From Glaciecola sp. HTCC2999 (GTDB lineage Bacteria > Pseudomonadota > Gammaproteobacteria > Enterobacterales > Alteromonadaceae): DNA of 61,698 bases. Shown piece by piece: positions 8,973 through 17,014 of this stretch. The notes beneath the pieces are model-generated. The model was not told the origin of the DNA, made no database searches, and was given only the letters and a program-made list of their open reading frames with translations. The first letter of the stretch is position 1. The number at the start of each line of letters is the position of its first letter. Location of the stretch: positions 141,344-203,041 of the forward strand of contig NZ_DS989813.1 of assembly GCF_000155775.1 (NCBI RefSeq), in the 5' to 3' direction. The position numbers were made by a program, and so were the translations under genes.

Positions 8973-10362
8973 ATTGCTCTCGATACTTACGAACTATTTT
9001 TAACGCGGCTATGTTTAATGCCAGTGTAGTGATAAATAACATCAGACCTAATGCAAAGGCCGCTAACGTTTTAGCACTATCAAATTCTTGGTCACCTTTT
9101 AACAGCGATACAATTTGTACAGTCACCGTGGTCACTGACTCTATTGGATTAAAGGTTAAGTTAGCCGCTAATCCTGCCGCCATTACCACGATCATCGTTT
9201 CACCGATAGCCCGTGACACCGCTAATAAAATCGCACCGACGATACCGGGAATAGCTGCCGGTAAAATGACTTTCTTAATGGTCTCAGAGTGCGTGGCACC
9301 CATGCCTAATGAACCTTCTTTCAATGCGACTGGCACGGCCGTCATGGCATCTTCAGATAATGATGATACAAAAGGAATAATCATAATACCCATGACTAAA
9401 CCGGCGGCTAATGCGCTCTCAGCAGCAATAGGTAAATCAATGAGTAAACCAAAATCACGAATTAACGGGGCGACGGTAAGCGCGGCAAAGAATCCGTATA
9501 CAACGGTAGGCACACCGGCTAATACTTCTAGCATCGGCTTGGCAATAGAACGGATACGCTTAGTCGCATATTGAGATAAATATATCGCTATCATTAAGCC
9601 GACAGGAATCGCTAAACACATCGCAATCGTACTGATTAATATCGTACCGACGAATAATGGAATGGCTCCAAAAGCACCAGAACCACCAACTTGGTCAGCT
9701 CGCATCGCAATTTGTGGGCTCCACTGAGTACCAAACAGGAATTCAGTAATCGGGACTTGTGAGAAAAACGAAATCGATTCAAATAACACCGACATCACGA
9801 TACCGATGGTCGTCAATAATGCGATGCCAGAACAAGTAAATAAAAGACCGCTGACGATACGCTCTAGGTTATTGCGCGCGTGAAAACTGTGTTTTATTTT
9901 AGCTAATATAGTAGAAACACAACCGACCGCAATGACCAAGGTTAATAATGTTTTTAACCATGTCGCTTTTTCATTTAATGCGATGAAAAATTGAGCATTT
10001 TGTAACTGAATATCAGTCGCGCTCGAGATGTCTTCTGATAAGGTGATCTTTTCTGCAAGCAATTTTACATTGTTAACGATCAATCCCATATTCTGTTGGA
10101 TTTGCCCATCAGCACTTAATACGACTTTATCAATCAGAAGTGAATCAATGACGCTACTTTCGATGGCAGACCAGAGCAACAAAAATAAGATTGCTGGAAT
10201 ACCGCACCAAAACGCGGTGAGCAGTCCATATTGGCTGGGCAATGAAACAAGGTCTTTTACTTGCTGCTTGCCACCGGCAACTTTTATTGAGCGTTGAATG
10301 CCCAACCAGTAACTGGCCAATGCAATTAACATCACGATAAAGACTAAGTTCGCAGTGGTCAT
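8965..10362 (-). CDS. pstC: Phosphate ABC transporter permease PstC (long form)
   Basis: Partner permease of PstA in the inner membrane. The ATPase-contact loop is KEGSLGMGATHSETIKKVIL, followed by AIPGIVGAILLAVSRAIGET. Like PstA it is long: 465 residues against 319 in E. coli. It has two extra membrane helices near the N terminus and a periplasmic stretch of about 70 residues between helices. AAGGAA lies at a normal distance before the ATG. A strong hairpin separates it from pstS, which would allow PstS to be made in excess over the membrane parts. Confidence 0.93.
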   Translation of the reverse strand: MTTANLVFIVMLIALASYWLGIQRSIKVAGGKQQVKDLVSLPSQYGLLTAFWCGIPAILFLLLWSAIESSVIDSLLIDKVVLSADGQIQQNMGLIVNNVKLLAEKITLSEDISSATDIQLQNAQFFIALNEKATWLKTLLTLVIAVGCVSTILAKIKHSFHARNNLERIVSGLLFTCSGIALLTTIGIVMSVLFESISFFSQVPITEFLFGTQWSPQIAMRADQVGGSGAFGAIPLFVGTILISTIAMCLAIPVGLMIAIYLSQYATKRIRSIAKPMLEVLAGVPTVVYGFFAALTVAPLIRDFGLLIDLPIAAESALAAGLVMGIMIIPFVSSLSEDAMTAVPVALKEGSLGMGATHSETIKKVILPAAIPGIVGAILLAVSRAIGETMIVVMAAGLAANLTFNPIESVTTVTVQIVSLLKGDQEFDSAKTLAAFALGLMLFITTLALNIAALKIVRKYREQYD

Positions 10363-10378
10363 GAATTATTCCTTAGCT

Positions 10379-10420
10379 TAAAAACAAATGACGAGATAGT
10401 GTTTACCACTATCTCGTCAT
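10379..10420 (-). terminator. Intercistronic hairpin between pstS and pstC
   Basis: A perfect 14-base-pair stem (ATGACGAGATAGTG at 10388-10401 against 10407-10420) has a 5-base loop and is followed on the minus strand by TTGTTTTT. It lies between the pstS stop and the pstC ribosome site. It is probably a partial terminator or a 3' end protector giving more PstS than PstCAB. Confidence 0.8.
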
Positions 10421-10443
10421 ACACCAACAATGTGGATGGTATT

Positions 10444-11481
10444 TTACAATGAAACGCTTTGAAGTGACATCACTGATTTTCTCATTTCTTCTAACTTTTC
10501 ATAGCTTAGCGGAATGAGACCTTTGTCAGTCGTGTAACCTTCATCACCAATGGCGTCTTCACTGGTAAACTCTTCCAGAAACTCCATTATACCTGGTACT
10601 TTACCAACATGCGCTTTTTTCACATAAAAATATAACGGACGAGAAATTGGGTACGCACCGTCAGCGATATCTTCAAACGTTGGATACGCGCCACTCACCT
10701 TTGAGCCTTGTAAGGTATCTGAATTTTGATCTAAGAAACTAAATCCAAAAATCCCAAACGCTTTAGGGTTTGTAGTCAATTTTTGTACAATTAAGTTATC
10801 ATTTTCACCGGTTTCAATATACGCACCGTCTTCACGGACAGAATGACAAATACTCTTATAACGATTTTTATCCGCTTTTTTCAATGCCTTGATCCAGCTG
10901 TATGTTTTACAACCACCTTCTAAGGCTAATTCAGCAAACGCATCACGCGTACCTGATGTTGGCGGTGGTCCATATACCGAAATCTTCATATCAGGTAATG
11001 AAGGATTCACTTCATTCCAATTGTTATATGGGTTTTCAATTAAGGTCGCTGAACCATCTGGATTAGGGATTTCTTTAGCTAAAGCTAAGAAAATTTCTTG
11101 TAAGCTAATAGAGATATTGGGAGCGCCGATAGCATTAGAGAATACAATGCCGTCATACCCAACTAATACTTCAACCACCTCATCAACGCCATTAGCTTTA
11201 CACATCTCAAGCTCTGACGCTTTAATACGACGTGACGCATTTGACATATCAGGCGTATCCACACCCACACCTGCACAAAATAACTTCATACCGCCGCCGG
11301 TACCGGTTGATTCAATCTTTGGAGTCGCAAAATCAGTTGCTTTACCAAAACGCTCAGCCACAACAGTGGAGAACGGATAGACAGTTGATGAACCCACCAC
11401 TGAAATTGTATCTCGACCAGCAGCCATTGATGTTGTTGCCACTGCCGCTAAGCTTAATGCCATTAATTTTCTGTAAAACAT
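10444..11481 (-). CDS. pstS: Phosphate-binding protein PstS
   Basis: Periplasmic phosphate-binding subunit of PstSCAB, 345 residues. The signal peptide MFYRKLMALSLAAVATTSMA is followed by the binding domain: VGSSTVYPFSTVVAERFG, a Gly-rich STGTGGGMKLFC loop and PPPTSGTRDAFAELA, which are the usual phosphate-contact regions. I chose the ATG at 11481 because AAAGGTGA precedes it and the signal peptide starts there; an in-frame ATG 21 codons earlier has neither. No terminator or Pho box is visible in the 82 bases to the porin gene upstream, so I infer that the porin and pst genes share one transcript. Confidence 0.95.
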   Translation of the reverse strand: MFYRKLMALSLAAVATTSMAAGRDTISVVGSSTVYPFSTVVAERFGKATDFATPKIESTGTGGGMKLFCAGVGVDTPDMSNASRRIKASELEMCKANGVDEVVEVLVGYDGIVFSNAIGAPNISISLQEIFLALAKEIPNPDGSATLIENPYNNWNEVNPSLPDMKISVYGPPPTSGTRDAFAELALEGGCKTYSWIKALKKADKNRYKSICHSVREDGAYIETGENDNLIVQKLTTNPKAFGIFGFSFLDQNSDTLQGSKVSGAYPTFEDIADGAYPISRPLYFYVKKAHVGKVPGIMEFLEEFTSEDAIGDEGYTTDKGLIPLSYEKLEEMRKSVMSLQSVSL

Positions 11482-11563
11482 TGGATCACCTTTGTTTGTC
11501 AATTTCATTATGTATTGATGGAAGGTGACAAAGCACCATGCCATCGGTCAAATTCATTCGCTG

Positions 11564-12643
11564 TTAGTAAGTTAACTGTAAACGAACTCTAAACTCTTTA
11601 CCTTGGTCGTCACTACCGGCTTCATTGCTCTCACCGTCTGAGTAGTTCACACCTAGTTTCACGTTATTGGCTACGTACCAATTCACCCCTACAGAGTAGG
11701 CACTCGCATCAACACGACCTAACTCAATATCACTGTGGTTGCCGTCGCCTTCTTCCATTCTAGCGAACACTTCCCAAGCACCAGTGCTGTTACTTGGTTT
11801 AACACGACCAAACTTACCGCCTTTATAAGGACGAGTTTCACCCGTTAAAATATAACCCGCTTGGATGTAGTAACCATCACGGTCTGTCGCACCTTGCTCT
11901 TCGTCAAAGTACTCCGATTGGATGTGGAATGAACCAACATTTGCTGCTAATTCTAGACCAACAGCTTGACGATCACCACCTCGTTGTACATAACCGGCAC
12001 CTACGTGCACTAACATATCATCATTTTTGATCGGTAAATATGCTACTCGCGCACCAAAACCAAAGTCATCATCACCGGCGCTACTATCTTCAAATGCCGA
12101 TACTGAATAAAAAGCGTTGCCTACCGCACCATTTAATTTTACCGCGTTTTGGCGACCAACCGCATACTGCTCAGTAATACCTGAACGCTCTAAAGCAGTG
12201 ATATCTTTTGAGCTAGTCATCTCTTCTAAACCAAATGCGACTTTTTGTTTACCGACAGTCAGCTTAGCGGCTTTGCCCCAACCACCGTAAGAAATATATA
12301 AATCTTCTGGTGTACCGCCATTGCCATTACCCACATTAAACTGGGCTTTATAAGACCAGTCATCACCAATGCTACCTTTAGCATAAATACGTGCTCGGCG
12401 AATACTCAAGGTATCTTCGTCAGTAACCCCATTTAATTGCGCATTATTATAGTCCCACATAATACGTCCACCAAGTTGGAATGCAAAATCCCCATCAGTG
12501 GTTTTCACTGAAAAACCGCCCTTAGTGTTAATTTTAATGTCCGCGCCATCAGTAGTTACATTACCTGCAACAGCAGGTGCTGAAGCGAGGAGTAAACCAA
12601 TAGTGGTTGCTAATAATGTTTTTGATGTTGTGTTAATAGACAT
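11564..12643 (-). CDS. OprO/OprP-like phosphate-starvation porin
   Basis: A 359-residue outer-membrane beta-barrel of the Porin_O_P (OprO/OprP) type, whose known members form phosphate- or polyphosphate-selective channels. It has a signal peptide ending APAVA-G, then an early FAFQLGGRIMWDYN strand, SIRRARIYAKGSIGDDWSYK, many alternating aromatic strands and the C-terminal strand FRVRLQLTY. GAGGGA precedes the ATG. It is the first gene of the pst operon and lies directly behind three Pho boxes and a -10. That supports passage of phosphate across the outer membrane for PstS. Whether the channel is truly anion-selective cannot be read from sequence. Confidence 0.87.
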   Translation of the reverse strand: MSINTTSKTLLATTIGLLLASAPAVAGNVTTDGADIKINTKGGFSVKTTDGDFAFQLGGRIMWDYNNAQLNGVTDEDTLSIRRARIYAKGSIGDDWSYKAQFNVGNGNGGTPEDLYISYGGWGKAAKLTVGKQKVAFGLEEMTSSKDITALERSGITEQYAVGRQNAVKLNGAVGNAFYSVSAFEDSSAGDDDFGFGARVAYLPIKNDDMLVHVGAGYVQRGGDRQAVGLELAANVGSFHIQSEYFDEEQGATDRDGYYIQAGYILTGETRPYKGGKFGRVKPSNSTGAWEVFARMEEGDGNHSDIELGRVDASAYSVGVNWYVANNVKLGVNYSDGESNEAGSDDQGKEFRVRLQLTY

Positions 12644-12680
12644 AATTCCCTCGAATTGAATATTTTTAAAATCTGAGCAT

Positions 12681-12774
12681 ATAGTAAAATGCCTTTATGA
12701 CAGAAATATTACAATTTGAGTTATTTATGACACAAATATTAAAGTTTTGTGTATTTATGACAAAAACATTACAT
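12681..12774 (-). promoter_or_regulatory. PhoB-activated promoter with three Pho boxes
   Basis: Three boxes face the porin gene. They read TTGTAAT-ATTT-CTGTCAT (12697-12714), CTTTAAT-ATTT-GTGTCAT (12727-12744) and ATGTAAT-GTTT-TTGTCAT (12757-12774). They repeat at exactly 30-base steps. Exactly 10 bases after the nearest box comes a -10 hexamer, TACTAT (12681-12686), the spacing known for E. coli PhoB promoters where the box replaces the -35. The porin ATG is 38 bases further on. Confidence 0.9.
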
Positions 12775-12900
12775 TTGCATGTGGAATATACCTCTTTAAA
12801 AATATGTACTTATCATAAAATAAACGTATTACAATTTAATGATAGTTTTATTAAAATAATATGACGTTCACATATATTCAGTTCGTGCTGACTCTAGTAT

Positions 12901-13884
12901 CTACCCTGATGTTTGAAACAAGTTGTTTAACTGCGCTTGCTGCTGATTTGATGATATCGGAAAGTATCCCAATTGACGTACAATGTATTGTCCTTGCTGT
13001 GATAAAATATAACGCAAAAACTGAGCAACGCCCGGTGCAAGCGATTTATCTGGTGACTGGTTTACAAGTAAATACAGTTGTCGAGCTAATGGGTATTGTC
13101 CTGATTGGACGGTTTTAGCATTCACTTCCACTTCTTTACCACCATTAGCGATAGATAATGCTTTAACGCCAGGAATGGTAGAACCTAAAGAGGCATACCC
13201 TATCCCCCCCATTCGATTGGCAACTGTATGAATAATCGAGGCAGAACTAGATAGCTGCTTAACTGTGTTACGATAATCACCATGACACAGTGCTTTTTGT
13301 TTAAAGTAGCTATAAGTACCAGAAGCAGAGTTCCTGCCAAATAACTGAACTGGAAATTCGGGGAACTTTGCAAAATCAGATAATGAGTATTCACTGTCAT
13401 CTAATAATTCATGCCAATAATTAATTGGCTGTCCGAATGTGCAATAACGCGTGGCACTAAACAAACGATCTAGTTGATCCACGCTGAGACTTTGGAGAGG
13501 GTTACTCTCCTGAACAAACACACCTATTGCATCAATTGCTACCGTGACCATAGTAGGTTCATATCCAAAACGGTTAATAAACGACTGGCGCTCTGATGGC
13601 TTAAGTGGCCGTGACATTGGTCCAAGTGAAGCGGTTCCTGCGGTAATCGCAATTGGAGCCGCAGAGGAGCCTGTCGTTTGGATTTGAATTTTAGCCTGTG
13701 GATATAAGCGATTGAATTCAGTCGCCCATTCTGTCATTAAACTCGATAATGTTTCTGAACCAATAGATGTAATACTACCCACAACACCAGGCGTCAGTTC
13801 CTGATTAGCATGCGTTAAAGATACGTATGACAAATTAAACATTAGACCTATTAAAATGGTCTTAGTCGCGAGGTAAATTCTCAT
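12901..13884 (-). CDS. Second PstS-type phosphate-binding protein
   Basis: A 327-residue periplasmic binding protein of the PstS class, clearly different from the pst-operon PstS. It has a signal peptide (ILIGLMFNLSYVSLTHA), SIGSETLSSLMTEWATEFN, a TTGSSAAPIAI loop and FGRNSASGTYSYFKQKAL, corresponding to the phosphate-contact loops. Its start lies inside the end of phoR (23-base overlap), so it is the third gene of a phoB-phoR-pstS operon. It could feed the same permease or act in sensing alongside PhoR; the sequence does not decide. The intergenic region after its stop holds the Pho boxes of the porin-pst promoter. Confidence 0.88.
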   Translation of the reverse strand: MRIYLATKTILIGLMFNLSYVSLTHANQELTPGVVGSITSIGSETLSSLMTEWATEFNRLYPQAKIQIQTTGSSAAPIAITAGTASLGPMSRPLKPSERQSFINRFGYEPTMVTVAIDAIGVFVQESNPLQSLSVDQLDRLFSATRYCTFGQPINYWHELLDDSEYSLSDFAKFPEFPVQLFGRNSASGTYSYFKQKALCHGDYRNTVKQLSSSASIIHTVANRMGGIGYASLGSTIPGVKALSIANGGKEVEVNAKTVQSGQYPLARQLYLLVNQSPDKSLAPGVAQFLRYILSQQGQYIVRQLGYFPISSNQQQAQLNNLFQTSG

Positions 13885-15199
13885 TATTTTTATAAGGACT
13901 ATCCGATGGGATCAAATCATTACTTAAGATAAACGAAAATTCAGCTCCTTGTCCAACCTTACTTTTCACTTCCAAGAAAGTATTGTGATGGTTTAAGACA
14001 TGTTTGACAATCGACAACCCTAATCCAGAACCGCCCGTATCACGCGAGCGAGCTTTGTCTACACGGTAAAATCGTTCGGTGAGACGTAACAAGTGCTTTT
14101 CATCAATACCGTCACCATTATCTACAACACGAAACTGCGCATCAGCACCAGACTTCGACCAATACACATCAATTTGTCCTTCATCCGGTGTATAACGAAT
14201 CGCATTAAATATAAGATTGGAACACGCAGAGCGAAGTTCACTTTCCACACCATAAACATTCAAACCCGCTTCAATATGAAATTGAATAACATGACGTTTA
14301 TCTTTATTTAGCCGCTCTGCTTCCATATTGATTTGTTGAAACATACGAGACATATCGACAATATTTTCATAAATACGCTCTGAGCTTGACTCAATACGCG
14401 ATAACACCAATAAATCTTCAATGAGATTTTGCATCCGTCGAGTTTGGGTGCTCATTTCATAAATGGCTTTATATGCGAGTGGATCATCATTCAACATCGT
14501 CATCGGTAGCATTTCTAAATATCCACTAATGACAGTTAAAGGGGTACGCATCTCATGAGAAACATTCGCCACAAAATCTCGACGCATATCTTCCAATTGT
14601 GAAACACGTGTAATATCTCGGGAGATCAACAATAAATTATCGTCTCCATATGGCATTATCCGATATTCATTGGTTTTTCTTGGGTTTGCTGGGGACGGGA
14701 CTTCAATCGGATAAGTAAAATCTCCGGCTTGGAAATACTCAACAAACTCTGGATGACGTAATAAATTATCTATTCGCATACCCATATCATCAGGCCATTT
14801 TATGCCTAATTCAAACCTAGCCAGTCGATTACACCATAATATCGTGGCATCATTATCAATAATCACTACCGAATCTGGCAGCGCCTCAGCCCCTTTGCGA
14901 AATCGCTTAACTAATTCTCCTAACTCTTTGCGTTTGCCACGCTGGCGGCGTTGTAATTGATATATACCCTCGTAGATATATTCCCATACGCCATGTACTT
15001 TTGGAGGAGATAGTTTTTTACTTTGCCGGATCCATTGATTTAATTTATATAATTGATATAAATTAAATCCCAGCATGACCAATGTCGAAAGCGTTACACC
15101 AAACATGTAATTATCCAACAACATACCCAGTATCAGTGCAAGTATGATCAGCACGATAAGCTGAGATATATTTTTTGACCATGTAAATGGATAATACAT
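13862..15199 (-). CDS. phoR: Phosphate regulon sensor histidine kinase PhoR
   Basis: Inner-membrane kinase that phosphorylates PhoB when phosphate is scarce. Two hydrophobic N-terminal helices (LIVLIILALILGMLLDNY and TLVMLGFNLYQLY) are joined by a very short loop, so it lacks a real periplasmic sensor, as usual for PhoR. A PAS domain (ALPDSVVIIDNDATILWCN) follows, then HisKA with His215 in VSHEMRTPLTV, the N box LIFNAIRYTPDEG and the G2 box GGSGLGLSIVKHVL. It is 445 residues, close to the family length of 431. It lies 21 bases after phoB and overlaps the second pstS, so all three are cotranscribed. Confidence 0.95.
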   Translation of the reverse strand: MYYPFTWSKNISQLIVLIILALILGMLLDNYMFGVTLSTLVMLGFNLYQLYKLNQWIRQSKKLSPPKVHGVWEYIYEGIYQLQRRQRGKRKELGELVKRFRKGAEALPDSVVIIDNDATILWCNRLARFELGIKWPDDMGMRIDNLLRHPEFVEYFQAGDFTYPIEVPSPANPRKTNEYRIMPYGDDNLLLISRDITRVSQLEDMRRDFVANVSHEMRTPLTVISGYLEMLPMTMLNDDPLAYKAIYEMSTQTRRMQNLIEDLLVLSRIESSSERIYENIVDMSRMFQQINMEAERLNKDKRHVIQFHIEAGLNVYGVESELRSACSNLIFNAIRYTPDEGQIDVYWSKSGADAQFRVVDNGDGIDEKHLLRLTERFYRVDKARSRDTGGSGLGLSIVKHVLNHHNTFLEVKSKVGQGAEFSFILSNDLIPSDSPYKNNENLPRD

Positions 15200-15220
15200 A
15201 AACTAAATAGCCTTAAATCA

Positions 15221-15907
15221 TTATTTAACAGAGAAACGGTAGCCAGCACCACGCACCGTTTGGATCATAGCATCATATCCTTGCGACTCTAAAGCCTTAC
15301 GTAGTCGTCTAATATGTACATCGACAGTCCGATCCTCTACATAGACATTGGTCCCCCAGACATTATCCAGGAGCTGTTCACGTGAGTACACACGCTCCGC
15401 ATGGGACATAAAAAAGTGTAATAATTTAAATTCAGTAGGGCCCATTTCAATACTGACACCATTGGCTGTAACTCGATGAGAAATAGGATCTAATACCAAA
15501 CCCGAAAAGTGAATAGGTTCTTCTTTCGCTGTAGGTGTCACACGTCGCATGACTGCCTTAATGCGCGCAACGAGCTCTTTTGGAGAAAAAGGTTTAGTAA
15601 TGTAATCATCCGCACCGGCATCTAAGCCTCTGATTTTATCATCTTCTTCTCCACGCGCTGTCAACAAAATAACCGGAATCTCTCGGGTGAACTCATGTTC
15701 TTTAAATTTACGCGCTAACTGTACACCACTGCCACCAGGTAACATCCAATCTAATAACACCAGATCAGGATACGGTTCGACCATTTTATCTAGTGCAATA
15801 TCAAAGTCTTCGGCTTCGTTCACGGTGAAACCTGCTTGTTCTAAGATTATTTTGATCATTTCCCTGATTGGGGCTTCATCTTCAACTAACAAGATTGAAC
15901 GAGACAT
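15221..15907 (-). CDS. phoB: Phosphate regulon response regulator PhoB
   Basis: A 228-residue OmpR-type regulator that binds Pho boxes after phosphorylation by PhoR. The receiver has acidic residues E9/D10, phospho-acceptor Asp53 in [11 protein letters not shown] and the Lys of ITKPFSP. The winged-helix domain has the recognition region [23 protein letters not shown] lies about 8 bases before the ATG. A Pho box with correct spacing precedes the gene, so it should activate its own operon. The recognition helix is nearly identical to that of E. coli PhoB, which supports using the E. coli Pho-box pattern to read this window. Confidence 0.97.
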   Translation of the reverse strand: MSRSILLVEDEAPIREMIKIILEQAGFTVNEAEDFDIALDKMVEPYPDLVLLDWMLPGGSGVQLARKFKEHEFTREIPVILLTARGEEDDKIRGLDAGADDYITKPFSPKELVARIKAVMRRVTPTAKEEPIHFSGLVLDPISHRVTANGVSIEMGPTEFKLLHFFMSHAERVYSREQLLDNVWGTNVYVEDRTVDVHIRRLRKALESQGYDAMIQTVRGAGYRFSVK

Positions 15908-15950
15908 GGTTTTTCCTAATTTAAAATTACTACATTATTCATATAAGATA

Positions 15951-15984
15951 ATTATTCACTTTTTCTATGACAGTTTTATTAATC
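15951..15984 (-). promoter_or_regulatory. Pho box and -10 of the phoBR operon
   Basis: On the minus strand GATTAAT-AAAA-CTGTCAT (15967-15984) is followed after exactly 10 bases by AATAAT (15951-15956). The second 7-mer is a perfect consensus. This matches an autoregulated PhoB promoter, with the phoB ATG 43 bases beyond the -10. Confidence 0.82.
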
Positions 15985-16081
15985 CCTCGTCATATTTGTA
16001 AATTAATTTGTATAATTGTCATCAACACTAATTATTGATACTCTGCGCATCCTTTTTTCGACCCCCTTTGGAGATTACATT

Positions 16082-16978
16082 ATGTGGTTTAAAAACGCTA
16101 AAATGTATCAACTTACCCAACCACTTTCTTTTACTGATGATAATTTACAGGATTGTCTTGAAACTGTCACATTCCGCCCTTGTGGATCTCAAGAACTTGC
16201 TACCATGGGGTTTGCAGCACCGTTACCTGATTCATCTCAGTTATTTCATCAGGCAAATGGCCGTTATTTATTCACATTAAAAAAACAAGAGCGCATCTTG
16301 CCTGCTGCGGTGATCAATGCAGAATTAGCCGAAAAAGTAACCCAAATAGAACAAGAAACGGGCAGTCCCGTCGGTAAAAAAGCCCAACAAGATCTAAAAC
16401 AAGAGATCGTCGCACGTTTATTACCCCAAGCCTTTACTAAAAACTCTTATTCTCACGGGTATATTTGTCCTAAGCATAAGCTGGTTATTGTCGATGCTTC
16501 TGCCGATGGTAAAGCGGAAACCTTTTTGGCGATGTTGCGTAAAGCACTTGGCTCTTTACCTGTTGTGCCTTTATGTCGCTCAGGGATCCAAACGTATTTA
16601 ACTAATTGGGTCACCGCAAATCCACCAGAACAGATTCAATTATTAACCGATATTGAACTCAAAGCCCATGATGATGAAGCTGCTGTCGCGCGTTGTAAAA
16701 ACCAAGATTTACAAGCCGAAGAAGTCTTGCGTCATATCGATGCGGGTAAATGGGTGGAGAAATTAGGGATTGATTTTAATGAACAACTGACATGTATGAT
16801 CGAAAGCGATGGATCAATTATACGTATTAAATATGCCGATTCATTAAAAGAAGAAAATCAAGATATCCCCAAAGACCAGCAAGCAGCTCGTTTGGATGCT
16901 GATTTTGTTTTGATGTCAGCAGAACTCGTCGCGTTAGCCGATTATTTAACGGAAGTGTTAGAGCTAAACAAAGACTAA
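16082..16978 (+). CDS. rdgC: Recombination-associated protein RdgC
   Basis: A 298-residue DNA-binding protein that forms a ring around duplex DNA and restrains RecA in E. coli. It starts with the typical MWFKNAKMYQLTQPLSF and shows the family segments CGSQELATMGFAAP, LPVVPLCRSGIQTYLTNWV and IRIKYADSLKEENQD. The ATG at 16082 has TGGAGAT 9 bases before it; the open frame extends further upstream but without a start signal or family similarity. It is transcribed divergently from phoB and ends at a stem-loop shared with the converging kinase gene. Length is close to the E. coli protein (303). Confidence 0.95.
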   Translation: MWFKNAKMYQLTQPLSFTDDNLQDCLETVTFRPCGSQELATMGFAAPLPDSSQLFHQANGRYLFTLKKQERILPAAVINAELAEKVTQIEQETGSPVGKKAQQDLKQEIVARLLPQAFTKNSYSHGYICPKHKLVIVDASADGKAETFLAMLRKALGSLPVVPLCRSGIQTYLTNWVTANPPEQIQLLTDIELKAHDDEAAVARCKNQDLQAEEVLRHIDAGKWVEKLGIDFNEQLTCMIESDGSIIRIKYADSLKEENQDIPKDQQAARLDADFVLMSAELVALADYLTEVLELNKD

Positions 16979-16981
16979 GAA

Positions 16982-17008
16982 TGAAAGGGCTTCCTAGGAG
17001 CCCTTTCA
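16982..17008. terminator. Convergent terminator between rdgC and the hybrid kinase
   Basis: TGAAAGGGCT (16982-16991) pairs perfectly with AGCCCTTTCA (16999-17008) around a 7-base loop. The flanking T runs are short on both strands, so efficiency is uncertain. The position between two converging genes supports the call. Confidence 0.7.
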
Positions 17009-17014
17009 ATTAGA

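Noticed and set aside
7037-9574. Long open frames on the plus strand opposite pstB, pstA and pstC
   Set aside because: They are shadows of strongly conserved genes on the minus strand, with no ribosome sites and no family similarity.
12861-13118. Plus-strand frame of 85 codons beside the Pho boxes
   Set aside because: It mostly overlaps the second pstS gene, which has a signal peptide and family motifs.
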